NCBI GenBank assembly: GCA_944324855.1
Contig: CALUXY010000005.1
Location: 1 to 64,000 of the forward strand
DNA from: Candidatus Gastranaerophilales bacterium
GTDB taxonomy: Bacteria; Cyanobacteriota; Vampirovibrionia; Gastranaerophilales; Gastranaerophilaceae
Direction: 5' to 3'
DNA length: 64,000 bases
Shown: one piece after another, positions 15,272 through 25,700 of the stretch
How the letters are laid out: each line of letters begins with the position of its first letter
Numbering within the stretch: the first letter of the stretch is position 1
The notes under the pieces: generated by a model
Told to the model about the DNA's origin: nothing
The model's input: the letters and a program-made list of their open reading frames with translations, nothing else
Databases searched by the model: none
Program-made: the position numbers and the translations under genes

Positions 15272-17438
15272 TTTCCCCGATTTTTTGTTTTATTTCTTCA
15301 ATACGTTTATTAATTTTATTTTTATTTCCTTGACTGAATTTATCTTTAACAAGGTTCTGAACATAAAAATATTCTTTTAGTGCCAGTTCATATCTTTCGG
15401 TATTTGTAAAGAAATCACCTAAGTGCAGGCAGGCATTAGCAATTGCAAATATATCATTTGATTTTTTAGCTGCACGCTTTGATTTTAACAGGAACAAGTG
15501 CGCCTCATCAGGATTTGAACGTACTAAAAGTTTCGCAGCATTTGATGCCGCATAGTACATTCCGTAACTGTTAGAGTTAATTTCATCATATTCATAAGCT
15601 TTTTTGAAGTTTTCAAGTGCATTTTCTTTATCATTAATATCAAGATAAAAATCCCCAAGATTTGAATATGATAACGACTTATACTTACAATTATCATCAG
15701 AAACTTCAATACACTTTTTGTAATAACGTACTGCTGTATCAGTATCATCATTTTCATCAGATAATATAGCGAATTTAAAATACAACTCAGAAAGGTTATC
15801 AGAAGCTGATTCACGCTCTGACAGAATTACAGCTTTATTATAAAGTTCATAAGCTTTATTCTTTGCCGCAAGAGAAATATAAATATTACCAAGTAAGGTA
15901 TACGCATCAATTGTAATTTTAGTATCGACTGTTTCTGAAATGATTTCGGACAGGATATTAATTGCATCATTTGTTTTATAGGACTGATAATAAATCTTAG
16001 CTACACGCAGTTTAATTAAATTGACATTATAACTATCATTCTGCTCTCTATAATATTTCACAAGATAATTTGCGTAATGAAGGGCATATTTCCAATTACC
16101 AAGGGTATCATATACGCTAAGTAACTTATTGTAGACGGTGTATTTATCAACATCTTCTCTCTCTAATAGTGAGATATACATTTTTAAAGCATCATTGTAT
16201 TTATAATTAGAAATACAATTCTCTGCTTCAACAAATAAATCTTCAGAAGACTTATTCTGCAGCATAAGACTCCGGGTATTTGCATCAGAATTATTTTCCT
16301 CCGGATTTATTATATTCGAATGGTAATCAATTTCTGTCCGCATAGTTGTTCTTGATAATAAGACGAGTCGTTCATTCGGACTTAAGCTAAGCTGAGAATT
16401 ATAAAACTTAATTATATTTTGACGAATAGAAGTTTCTGTATCTTTATCAAGTTCATTTAAGAGCGAAACTCTAAAATAATTGTTTATTATAAATAACTCA
16501 GAAATAGTTTTTATAAACAAATTTTCTTTTAGATAATCTAAAGAATGAATATCGTATGCTTCAAAATAATCTAAAATTTGAGAATTAATAGGATGACGAA
16601 TAACTGCCATTATTGAAAGCAGTTTGTAACATTCCTCAGGCAGCATACTAATATAAGCTTTGGCAAGAAACTTATCAAATGACATGCCGGAATTTGTATA
16701 CGCAACAAGAAAATCATTTATACTTAAATCTTTTTTCTTTAGTATTCTGGTTGTAATTTCTGTATAAAAATAATATCCTCTTGTAATTTTATACAACTCA
16801 TCTAAAATTCTTGATGTGGCTTTAATATTATCTTCATGCAGATATTTTTCAAAAAGAGTCCGTGAAAAAGCTCTAAGGATAACTTTTGTATATGTGATAT
16901 CATCAGGGATTAAAGTTGTATCAAACGTTTTGGATGTAATAACTATTTTAATGTTACCATCATTTGTCAAACTCCACAAAAAGTTTAATATATCCTGAGC
17001 ATTCTCAGAAAGAACTAACTCAAAATTATACAAGGATATGATTATACCGGTATGAAATTCTGTTAAACAGTCTATAAGCTTCTCTTGGAATGATTGATTT
17101 TGATTGAATTTTATAATCTGTTCATTATCAGGATTTATATTAACCAATTGATACCAGAGATTTAATAATAAATCATCAAGTGTAGAGGATTGTGAACATT
17201 CAAAATTTAATAAAGAGATTTCTTTATCTATATAGTTCATTGCATGACGTGTAATCTGATATTTCCCCGTCCCGAAAAATCCGGTAATCAAAAGTAAGTT
17301 TTCACTTTTTTGAAAAAATCCGTAAACTTTACTTAAAACAGGCTCTTGATTTTCTAAAATAAACTTATTAATCTCAGAAGACTGAATTGATATAAAATCA
17401 TTATAATTTGCATTAATAGATAAAAAATTCTTTGACAT
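15237..17438 (-). CDS. ATPase-like protein with C-terminal TPR repeats
   Basis: 733 residues from the ATG used here (MSKNFLSINANYNDF). A TTG 39 nt upstream extends the frame but lies before a -10 box. The N-terminal half has a P-loop-like GFFGTGKYQ with Tyr where Ser/Thr is expected, and a hydrophobic strand IIISLYNFE in place of Walker B, resembling AAA/STAND modules. Roughly the last 350 residues are tandem TPRs (for example AYTLLGNIYISLAAKNKAYE, YSNLGDFYLDINDKENALEN). No effector or DNA-binding domain is evident. It may be a scaffold or signalling protein. Confidence 0.75.
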   Translation of the reverse strand: MSKNFLSINANYNDFISIQSSEINKFILENQEPVLSKVYGFFQKSENLLLITGFFGTGKYQITRHAMNYIDKEISLLNFECSQSSTLDDLLLNLWYQLVNINPDNEQIIKFNQNQSFQEKLIDCLTEFHTGIIISLYNFELVLSENAQDILNFLWSLTNDGNIKIVITSKTFDTTLIPDDITYTKVILRAFSRTLFEKYLHEDNIKATSRILDELYKITRGYYFYTEITTRILKKKDLSINDFLVAYTNSGMSFDKFLAKAYISMLPEECYKLLSIMAVIRHPINSQILDYFEAYDIHSLDYLKENLFIKTISELFIINNYFRVSLLNELDKDTETSIRQNIIKFYNSQLSLSPNERLVLLSRTTMRTEIDYHSNIINPEENNSDANTRSLMLQNKSSEDLFVEAENCISNYKYNDALKMYISLLEREDVDKYTVYNKLLSVYDTLGNWKYALHYANYLVKYYREQNDSYNVNLIKLRVAKIYYQSYKTNDAINILSEIISETVDTKITIDAYTLLGNIYISLAAKNKAYELYNKAVILSERESASDNLSELYFKFAILSDENDDTDTAVRYYKKCIEVSDDNCKYKSLSYSNLGDFYLDINDKENALENFKKAYEYDEINSNSYGMYYAASNAAKLLVRSNPDEAHLFLLKSKRAAKKSNDIFAIANACLHLGDFFTNTERYELALKEYFYVQNLVKDKFSQGNKNKINKRIEEIKQKIGENEFNELCNNPY

Positions 17439-17445
17439 ACTAAGA

Positions 17446-17451
17446 ATTATA
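17446..17451 (-). promoter_or_regulatory. Putative -10 box of the ATPase-TPR gene
   Basis: TATAAT on the minus strand ends 7 nt before the chosen ATG at 17438. No ribosome site is visible, consistent with a leaderless transcript. A -35 at good spacing is not clear. Confidence 0.45.
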
Positions 17452-17494
17452 TTAAAATATTTTGTTACTTTTTGCAAATAGATATACTTGATGA

Positions 17495-17523
17495 TTGCAA
17501 TATCAACATTTTAATAGTAAAAT
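17495..17523 (+). promoter_or_regulatory. Sigma70-type promoter of the envelope operon
   Basis: TTGCAA (17495-17500), 17 nt, TAAAAT (17518-17523), about 28 nt before the first small gene at 17552. Confidence 0.65.
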
Positions 17524-17551
17524 AGATTCAAAGTGGGAGATAGGGTTAGTA

Positions 17552-17656
17552 ATGGAATTTTTTAGAAAACATCAAAAAGTTATAGTTTTACTTATAGCAA
17601 TTACATTTATTGCTTGGACTTTTGGTTTGATGTTACTGCCACTGTTGGTCAAGTAG
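17552..17656 (+). CDS. Small single-pass membrane protein (34 aa)
   Basis: 34 residues: a short basic N-terminus (MEFFRKHQKV) followed by one membrane helix (IVLLIAITFIAWTFGLMLLP). GGGAGA and AGGG lie upstream of the ATG. The stop is 12 nt before the EnvC-like gene, which makes it the first gene of the operon. The sequence resembles the isolated N-terminal anchor of SurA/PpiC-type proteins, but no such domain follows. Function unknown. Confidence 0.6.
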   Translation: MEFFRKHQKVIVLLIAITFIAWTFGLMLLPLLVK

Positions 17657-17668
17657 TATAGAAAAAGT

Positions 17669-18814
17669 ATGAATTTAAAAAAAATCTTAACATTAATATT
17701 AAGTATATTGTTCTCATGCGGAGTACATTCATACTGTTATGCAAATAACAGTTCATACTCGACTAATGTAAAAAAAATTCAGACAATTAGAAAACAACAG
17801 GCTCAAGCAAGAGAAAAAGCACGACATTACAGAATTCTAGAGAATCTGGAAACCAACAAACTTTATAAAAACCAACGTAAGCTTGTTAACACCCAAAACT
17901 CACTTAAAGTATCCCAAGATGCGTACACCCGCAAACAGCAAGAGCTTTCTTCAATGGAAGCAAGTTTAAGACAAGCAAATATTGAGTTCATGGAGCTTGA
18001 TAATGATTTAAAAAATCGAATCCGGCAAATTTTTAAAAGCCAAAGAACCGGTTTCTTTCAGCTGTTACTAACCTCATCTGACATAAACACACTTATTGAC
18101 CGTCTTCACTTTGAAAGTATCGTTGTAAAAGAAGATTATAAAAGGATGCAAAAAGCCAGAGAAAAAGCTGCACAAATACTTGCATTGAGAGCACAAATAG
18201 AAGCACAGAAAAAGAGTCTGGCAAAAACTATTAATGATATAAACTATCAACAAAAAGTTATTCAAAGCAACATTGCGCAAAATCAGGAAATGATTCATAA
18301 ATTAAAAACAAACAGAAACTATTATGAACGTTCGGAAAGAGAACTTGCAAGACAATCTGCAAGCATTGAGGCAATGATTTCAAACATCAAGCCGAATTCA
18401 GGTTCAAAAGTTGCAGTTACTACAGGATTTATAAAACCAATTTCAGGGCCTATTACATCACCGTTTGGATACAGAATCCACCCTATATTCAAAAGCAGAA
18501 TCTTCCATTCAGGAATTGATATAGGCGGACCAAACGGCGGAGCAATAAGAGCCTCTAATAACGGACGGGTAATATATGCCGGCTGGTACGGCGGATACGG
18601 ACAAGTAGTAATTCTTGACCACGGTATCGTTCGAGGACAGCCGATTACAACCCTTTATGCTCACATGAGTTCAATATCAGTGAGAAAAGGTCAAGTTGTA
18701 ACCAAAGGCCAGCAGGTCGGCAGGGAAGGTTCAACAGGATACAGTACAGGTCCTCATTGTCACTTTGAAGTTCGTGTAAACGGACAGCCAAGAAATCCAT
18801 TAAACTATATATAA
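17669..18814 (+). CDS. Murein hydrolase activator, EnvC-like, M23/LytM domain
   Basis: 381 residues. There is a signal peptide (ILTLILSILFSCGVHSYCYA), a long coiled coil (about 30-245, rich in Gln/Lys/Arg), then a LytM peptidase domain. Zinc ligands are in place: H280 and D284 in HSGIDIG, and the late HCHFE pair. The metal centre therefore looks intact, unlike E. coli EnvC, which is degenerate. It would cut or regulate cutting of peptidoglycan at division. It is followed 7 nt later by the OstA-like gene, linking wall and outer-membrane assembly in one operon. Confidence 0.9.
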   Translation: MNLKKILTLILSILFSCGVHSYCYANNSSYSTNVKKIQTIRKQQAQAREKARHYRILENLETNKLYKNQRKLVNTQNSLKVSQDAYTRKQQELSSMEASLRQANIEFMELDNDLKNRIRQIFKSQRTGFFQLLLTSSDINTLIDRLHFESIVVKEDYKRMQKAREKAAQILALRAQIEAQKKSLAKTINDINYQQKVIQSNIAQNQEMIHKLKTNRNYYERSERELARQSASIEAMISNIKPNSGSKVAVTTGFIKPISGPITSPFGYRIHPIFKSRIFHSGIDIGGPNGGAIRASNNGRVIYAGWYGGYGQVVILDHGIVRGQPITTLYAHMSSISVRKGQVVTKGQQVGREGSTGYSTGPHCHFEVRVNGQPRNPLNYI

Positions 18815-18821
18815 GGATAAT

Positions 18822-20975
18822 ATGTCAGATAATAAAAATAAAAACAGAATAATAACGCTAATCCTTGCCTTATACATGCTATTAGTTAATCCTGCATTTG
18901 CAATAGGTGAAAAACCGGCAGATTTTGTAGGAGACAGCTTCTTTGGCAATCCGATTATGGACGAAAAAGGACAATTTATCCCGCATGATGATTATGAAAC
19001 GAAAGAAAGAGCAAAAAATAACAACCCCAATAAAACAATTCCACCTGTTAAACTTATTAGATTAAAAATTAAAGCATACCATTATGCAAAAGAAGAGGAA
19101 AAACAAAAAAAATTAAATCCGCAGGAGGAAGTTACTGAGACAGAAACTGTTGCAGGTGAAGAACAATTCTATGAAACAGATGATTATAAAAAAGCCAAAA
19201 CAAAACGTGAAAAGAAAGCCCTAAATGCAGAACAAACTCAAATTACAATAGATTGTAAACACATGGATTATTTGACTGAAACAGGGCTTATGACTGCAAC
19301 CGGAGATGTATTAGTTACATTCCCGCATCAAGGAACAACATTAACAGCAGATATACTTACTTTTGATAAAAATTCAAATAAAATGCATGCCGATGGAAAT
19401 GTTGTCATAACAAAAGGCGGGCAAAAAACGACAGGTGAATCTATTGATATTGACTTAAATGAAGAAAGTATCTTTATGGAAAAACCTGTAACAGAAAATC
19501 CGGATATAAAAATTCGGGCGCAGGAAGGATATGTCCAAAGAAATATCATTACACAAGTGAAAGGGACTTTAGATGTTGAAAAAAGTTCGCCGTTGATGAT
19601 TCGTACAAGCGGCGGGCCTGATGCAAGACAATATATGCGTTCAATGCAAATTCCGGAAGAAGAACAAAGATATATAACAGATGGAAAATCTAAAATCTTT
19701 AAAATTAAATCAAAAGAAATAATTATAAATTCCGGAGAAAATCTTGATACCTTGCAGTTAAAAAAAGCTGAAATTATTAGCGGCGGGAAAACTATTCTTA
19801 AGATTCCGAGTATGAAATTATACTCAAATAAAGGTCATGATTTTGTCGAAGGTAATTATCCTGAACTCGGTTCTAGAAGATACTTAGGTATGTATATCGG
19901 TCCCGGATTTATTGTTCAGCTTCCTAAAGGCTGTTTATTAAAACTTATTCCGGCATTAACCTATAAAAATAAAATAGGTTTCGGCGGTGTTGCAAGGTTC
20001 TGGAGTGCAACAAACGAAACCCAAGTTAGTTATGGAACCTCCAGAAGCAAAATTGTTGTTCGAGGCGAGCAAAAACTTGATGATAATTTAAAATTGGTTT
20101 ATGCATCTTATGACTACACGGATGACTGGTTTTTAGGACGAAGGATGCCTAAGTATGGTGCGGATTTAATTTATCGAAAAGCGTATATGACAGATAAATT
20201 GTTTGGAGAAAAGTATACTACAACATTTGAAAATAGAATCAGTGCCGGATATTTCCAGGATATGTATGAAGATAAATATTTTAATAAACTGTCAGGTAAT
20301 GATATCGGAACAACCAGATTTAGATATATGGCACAATTAAGACAAAATTTATTTAGTTATAAAAATGAAGAAAAACAATTCTATACAAGCCTAGGTTTAA
20401 GTTTTGAAGGTGCAGCTACATTATACGGTACCGGTGATACTCAGATGATTGGACGTGTAGGACCAAGCTGGCATATACAGTATAAACGCTGGATGCAAGA
20501 TATTTCATATTTACAATCGGCATATAATGATGAAACACCAATACCTGTATTTGATGCGTATAGATACGGCCGTTCAAATGTATACTTAAGAGAATATTTA
20601 AGAGTATGTCCATACCTTGTACTTGCATGGCAAGGCTCTGTATGTTTAACGGATGACAGCCCAACCGACAGATTATTCCAAGAATGTTCATTCTATGCAA
20701 GTGTCGGACCGCAAGATGTTAAACTAAACTTTGGCTATGACTTTGTAAGACAAAATGCTTTTATAAATATGGTACTTGCAATGGACCCTAAAGGAACAAC
20801 GGTTGATTATGAAAAATTAGTCGTTAAGAACCCTGATAATTTTAACAAATTAAAAGCTAAAAACGAAGCATTATATAAAGCGGCACACGAAACCAAAGAT
20901 ACAAAAGATAACGGTAAGACAATATTAACAAAAGCAGTAGTAGAAGATATAAAGGAAGACATCGATGACATCTAA
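18822..20975 (+). CDS. OstA/LptD-like outer-membrane biogenesis protein
   Basis: 717 residues. Signal peptide LILALYMLLVNPAFA. A charged spacer is followed by an OstA/LptA-like domain (about 140-260: MTATGDVLVTFPHQGTTLTA, MHADGNVVITKGGQKT). The C-terminal part alternates aromatic and polar residues (RYLGMYIGPGFIVQL, YASYDYTDDWFLGRRM) like a beta-barrel. The gene is cyanobacterial-like in layout rather than a standard LptD, and the C-terminal ~60 residues are a charged tail. It is inferred to carry lipid or LPS-like material to the outer membrane. The end overlaps the aldolase gene by 11 bp. Confidence 0.8.
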   Translation: MSDNKNKNRIITLILALYMLLVNPAFAIGEKPADFVGDSFFGNPIMDEKGQFIPHDDYETKERAKNNNPNKTIPPVKLIRLKIKAYHYAKEEEKQKKLNPQEEVTETETVAGEEQFYETDDYKKAKTKREKKALNAEQTQITIDCKHMDYLTETGLMTATGDVLVTFPHQGTTLTADILTFDKNSNKMHADGNVVITKGGQKTTGESIDIDLNEESIFMEKPVTENPDIKIRAQEGYVQRNIITQVKGTLDVEKSSPLMIRTSGGPDARQYMRSMQIPEEEQRYITDGKSKIFKIKSKEIIINSGENLDTLQLKKAEIISGGKTILKIPSMKLYSNKGHDFVEGNYPELGSRRYLGMYIGPGFIVQLPKGCLLKLIPALTYKNKIGFGGVARFWSATNETQVSYGTSRSKIVVRGEQKLDDNLKLVYASYDYTDDWFLGRRMPKYGADLIYRKAYMTDKLFGEKYTTTFENRISAGYFQDMYEDKYFNKLSGNDIGTTRFRYMAQLRQNLFSYKNEEKQFYTSLGLSFEGAATLYGTGDTQMIGRVGPSWHIQYKRWMQDISYLQSAYNDETPIPVFDAYRYGRSNVYLREYLRVCPYLVLAWQGSVCLTDDSPTDRLFQECSFYASVGPQDVKLNFGYDFVRQNAFINMVLAMDPKGTTVDYEKLVVKNPDNFNKLKAKNEALYKAAHETKDTKDNGKTILTKAVVEDIKEDIDDI

Positions 20976-21597
20976 CATCAATATTGAAGAATTAACACAG
21001 CAAATTATTAAAATCGGAAAAGTTATGGGAGATAAAGATTATACTCCGGGCTATTCGGGAAATATCTCAGCAAGAGTTGGTGACAAAATATTAATCACGG
21101 TTGCGGGTTCTGCAAATGCACATTTAAGAGAAAGTGATTTTGTACTAATGGATTTTAACGGTAATTCATTAACACCAAATAAAAGACCTTCAAGCGAAAA
21201 AAAATTACACATAGAATTTTATCAACAAAGACCTGATATTAATTTCATTATCCATACCCATTCACCATATCTGAGCAGTTTTGCATCAGCAGGAAAAGAC
21301 TTGCTGTCTCCTGTTATGGCTGAAAATATTTATTATTTTAAAGGAATTCCGTTAGCAGAGTACGGACTGCCGTCATCACAAGAATTGGTTACTAATACGG
21401 CTAAATACTTTAAAGATTATGATGCAATATTAATGGCGAATCATGGATTTATTGTAGGAAGCAGAACCTTAAAAGATGCGTATTTAAAACTTGAACTTGC
21501 AGAGCAGTATGCACAGGTTGTATTAAATACGTATGTTCTTGGCGGACCAAAGCCACTATCATACAAGCAAGCTCAAGAAATACTTGATTTAAGATAA
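20965..21597 (+). CDS. Class II aldolase/adducin family protein
   Basis: 210 residues. Predicted zinc ligands are H97 and H99 (IIHTHS) and H160 (LMANHG). E78 is in SSEKKLHIEFY. YTPGYSGNISAR near the N-terminus is the phosphate-binding loop of the fuculose-phosphate/ribulose-phosphate 4-epimerase family. It could be a sugar-phosphate aldolase or a methylthioribulose-phosphate dehydratase-like enzyme; the substrate cannot be assigned. It is the last gene of the envelope operon and overlaps the OstA-like gene by 11 bp. Confidence 0.85.
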   Translation: MTSNINIEELTQQIIKIGKVMGDKDYTPGYSGNISARVGDKILITVAGSANAHLRESDFVLMDFNGNSLTPNKRPSSEKKLHIEFYQQRPDINFIIHTHSPYLSSFASAGKDLLSPVMAENIYYFKGIPLAEYGLPSSQELVTNTAKYFKDYDAILMANHGFIVGSRTLKDAYLKLELAEQYAQVVLNTYVLGGPKPLSYKQAQEILDLR

Positions 21598-21654
21598 GTT
21601 GTAAAATTTTCTTACAGAATAGCAAAAAGCCCGTTAAAATGGTATTAATATAAT

Positions 21655-22740
21655 ATGATATCATTATGTGCAGGTTGTAATATCGCATTTAAACAAAACT
21701 CAAATCATAACATGAAAGATTTGAGCGAGTTTAATATAGATAAATCTGTAATGGTTCATATGACTGATTATTTGCCTGTAAATGGTGAAATTTTGTCTAC
21801 AAAAAATGCATATAAAGATAAAAAAGGCTTAAGAAAACCCCGCAATACCGTACACTTTGCATTTAATCATGTTGTAACACCTAACAGTATCGGCTTAAAC
21901 TGGAATAATAAACCTATTGGTATTATTGTTCCGTTTGCAGATGCTTTAAAAATTAACCCAAAAGAAAATATAATCGGCGGTGAACCGAGAGATTTTTATA
22001 TAAAAAATAAGGTTAAACTTCCTGCAGGTACTGTAATTGTCAGAAAATCAAAAAAAATACCGCAAGGGAAATATCGAGTAATTAATGCAGAAACAATTAA
22101 TGCAATGCGAAATACAAAGGGAATAAAAATTATCGAAACATCGGATAATATAAAAGATATAACAAATCAATGTATTGAAAAAATGGGATACACACGCCTT
22201 GATAAATTATACCGGCAGGAAACAGGATTTATTGATAATACCCACCTTTCAAGTAAAGATATTAAACGAATAATCAATGCTGACAATAAAATAAATCTTG
22301 CCTGGAACAAAATGGCGAATAATATAGGGTTTACAATATATAAGAATCATCAGACATCCCCATACGGGCGCTCGGAATTTTTAATTGACAGTGTTGATAT
22401 TTTAGCAAGATATCATAACAAATGGAACTCAAAAATTGAAGTATATAATATATTTAGCCAAAAAGATGAGCTGATCAATATTAATTATAAAGATATGTTC
22501 TTAAATGTTATAAATGATATTCAAAAATCTATTCCTAAAGATAAAACACTAAGTTATGATATACAAGGTTTTAAAGAAAATATAATAACATCTAAAACAC
22601 CAAAAGATGCACTTGAAAAGCTCGAAAAAGAACAGGGGCTGAAGCCGATGGGAGAAGACATCGGGAAAATAAGAAAAAACTCATCGCCTAATACTGTTTA
22701 CAGGGTCATAAATAATCTTTTGGATTTATTTTCAGTCTAA
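21655..22740 (+). CDS. Hypothetical protein
   Basis: 361 residues, not recognised. It is Lys/Asn/Ile-rich and soluble. The best ordered stretch is residues ~60-130 (NTVHFAFNHVVTPNSIGLNW, KPIGIIVPFADALK, PAGTVIVRKSKKIPQGKYRV), which looks like a compact alpha/beta domain. The rest is helical. A TATAAT directly abuts the ATG, so if that box is the promoter the start would be the inner ATG at 21712; TTACAG (21612), 17 nt, TAAAAT (21635) is the alternative promoter. The end overlaps the convergent AsmA-like gene by 4 bp. Confidence 0.65.
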   Translation: MISLCAGCNIAFKQNSNHNMKDLSEFNIDKSVMVHMTDYLPVNGEILSTKNAYKDKKGLRKPRNTVHFAFNHVVTPNSIGLNWNNKPIGIIVPFADALKINPKENIIGGEPRDFYIKNKVKLPAGTVIVRKSKKIPQGKYRVINAETINAMRNTKGIKIIETSDNIKDITNQCIEKMGYTRLDKLYRQETGFIDNTHLSSKDIKRIINADNKINLAWNKMANNIGFTIYKNHQTSPYGRSEFLIDSVDILARYHNKWNSKIEVYNIFSQKDELININYKDMFLNVINDIQKSIPKDKTLSYDIQGFKENIITSKTPKDALEKLEKEQGLKPMGEDIGKIRKNSSPNTVYRVINNLLDLFSV

Positions 22741-25700
22741 TATGGCAAATTTTCTATAAATTTAGGAATAGAAAAATTGGATTGAGGTACTTCTCTTGTC
22801 TTATATTCTTTTTCAGACTCTGAAATCCACATAAATGACCTTACAGATGTTTTTGCTTCAACAGGCCCAGAAATAATTGCTCTGAATTCTTTTGTATTTC
22901 TTTGCGGCAATTGAGGAATATTTTCAACACCGTCTTGAAGTATTTTATATTCTTCATCACCTTCTCCCTGTAAAGCAATTCTGAATTTGTCCATAGTCAT
23001 TGTTCCAAAACTGCCTAGAGAAGAAACCATCGTATTAGATAATCGGCCTAAAATTGTTACGTTTGCAATATTAGACATAAGTCCATAATGCCCCGTAATA
23101 TATAAACTCATATTAGGACCGACCATTTTTATATTTTTAATATTGATTACATCGTTATTAACAGTTAAAGATCCATAGAGTGATTTAAACAATCCGGTAT
23201 CTTTTGATGCAATAGCACGAGTAAATACAGCAAGAGATGTTTTAGCCATATTATCAGCAATAATATTTTGAGCATATAGTAAATGCTCCACTTTACCTAA
23301 AATACTCATTTGCCCGTCATGAATAATAAATTTTAAGAGCCCTTTATTAATAAATTTTGAATTCAAAGAGGAATTAACCTCAAAATCAAAATCAAGTTTT
23401 CCGCAAATATCTTCTTTCAAATTTGTTAAAGATTTCATAACAGGCCCGGCACTTGTACCGCGCCCTTGAATGAATGCGGAATATTTACCGGAATTCAGGT
23501 TCATATTAATTTTTCCTGCAACTTTCCCGTTATACATGTTTGCAGTTAGTGTATGAATATCTAACAAATTATCCTTCAGTTTAAATGATGAATTTAAATC
23601 AGATAATAATAATTGATTAACCGGAGTTTCAATTATTATTCTTTCTGAGAACAAAGAACCGTTATCAACGGCAATGTTAACACCTGATTCTTTTAGCATT
23701 GCAAACGATAATGCCAGATTATCAAGATTAAGTTCTTTTGATTTAATATTTAAGGATTTTACATTAATATTTTTTGATAATTTAGCTTCAGCAGTACCAA
23801 CAAGCCCCATCGCACTATCAAAGAGCTTTATATTTGTGCAGTCGAAATTTATTAGATTTTTAGTTAATGCGACTGAAATATTTTTGGCGGTTAAACAACC
23901 GTATTTATCCGATAGTATCGGTAATTTTAAATTCCCAATTATCTCAGGAGATGAAAGATTACCGTTAATAACAAGATTTCCGGTGATTTTAACTAGATAA
24001 TGATATATATTAACAGGACAGGTTTTCAAGAAATTTACTTTTACATTCTTTAATACAGGATGCTGTATATTCTCAAGTTCGCCGGTTAAGATACACATCT
24101 TTTGAGAGTTCGCCAGATTCTTCTTTAAATTTGACGTAAAAATTCCTTTATACGAATTTACGCTGCAATCAACAATTTTTAAGACATTATCAACATATTT
24201 GGCGGAAAGATTAAAAATAACTGATTGGTCAAATGAAAATTTTGCACCGTTTTTCTGCTGTAAAGCTTGAATATTAATATTTTGAAGATATTTATCTCCA
24301 TTTAATTCAAGATAAACAGGATAAACCGTATCAAGTTCAGAGATATTAAATACACCTTTGGGATTAACGAATCCTTTACCTTTAAATGAGAATGTTAATT
24401 CATCACTGTAATCAAGTATTTTCCCTTGTATATCAAGTTTAGTATTACCCGAATATATTCTAAATGGTTCAACTGTTATATTGGAATCGGTTAAAACCGC
24501 TTTTATTGCCGGAATTGTAACAGGCTGCATTCCCGGAACATTTGTAATAAGTCCTGAGATATCCATTTCTCCCGAAGATTTGTCTGCAGCTTTGAATGTA
24601 ATATTATTCAAACGTAATCTTACGTTATCATAATATCCAGCAATATCAGAGAGTTTTGCTTCAATCTTAGGTACGTAATTTTTATACGAGCCGGATATAT
24701 TAGCAACTACAGATAACACTCCATTATTTAATTTACAATTTTTGTATTTGAGATTTCTTAATTGAAAGTTATTAACTATAAAATTTAGATTAAGTTTATT
24801 TGATACAATATCACCGGTAATTGTTACAGGTGCGTTATTAACATACGCACTGGCAGATTTTATAGCAACCTTATTACCTGAAAAATCAATATCAGAATTC
24901 AGTTTATTTACAGTAAATCTATCCGTTACAATATTCGCATCACTGACTTTAAACACCCCGTTAGACTTAATATGTTTCATATTACCTTTGATTGTAAAAT
25001 CTGAATAAAGAGTGCCGTTAATATCCTTTATTAATGCAATATTAGACACATCAGAAAATAATCTTGCAAAATAAAGTAAATCTTTAAGATTAATTTCATT
25101 TGATTTCACGTTTAGATTGAATGCCGGATTATCAGAATGAGTGAAATATCCGTTAACGGATATTTTATTTGTATTATTTGTATAAATAATAGATGAAACC
25201 GAAACTTTGTTTCCTAAAAGGGTAAAATCTGCATAACTATAAGGTAATTTTACACCGTTCATTAAGAATGTCAGTTTATCAATACTCAAAGTTCCGTCTG
25301 TTTTTATTTCTTTATCATGTTTTCTTATTTTTAAATCTGCAACTATATCTCCGGATGCCTGTTTATTTTTGATTTCCTGCAAGAAATCAATTATAGCAAC
25401 ATTATCTCCTGACATTTTTAATCCGTCGCATAAACAGGATATATCATAATCAACATGCTTAATATCATCAATTAAAAGCTTACCTCTTGTTACAAGTTTT
25501 ATATGTTTATCAGGTTTAAAATCCGATATTATAAATTCCTTACCTTTAAATACATAATTTTGATTTAATGAATCAGAAATAATAAAATTGTATTTTTTTA
25601 ATCTTACTTTTGAAATTCCATTAAGTTTATCAATAGGTTTAATATATTTTTGAACTATAAAATGACCGTCCTTATCCGTATTCAAAGTAAAATCGGCATT

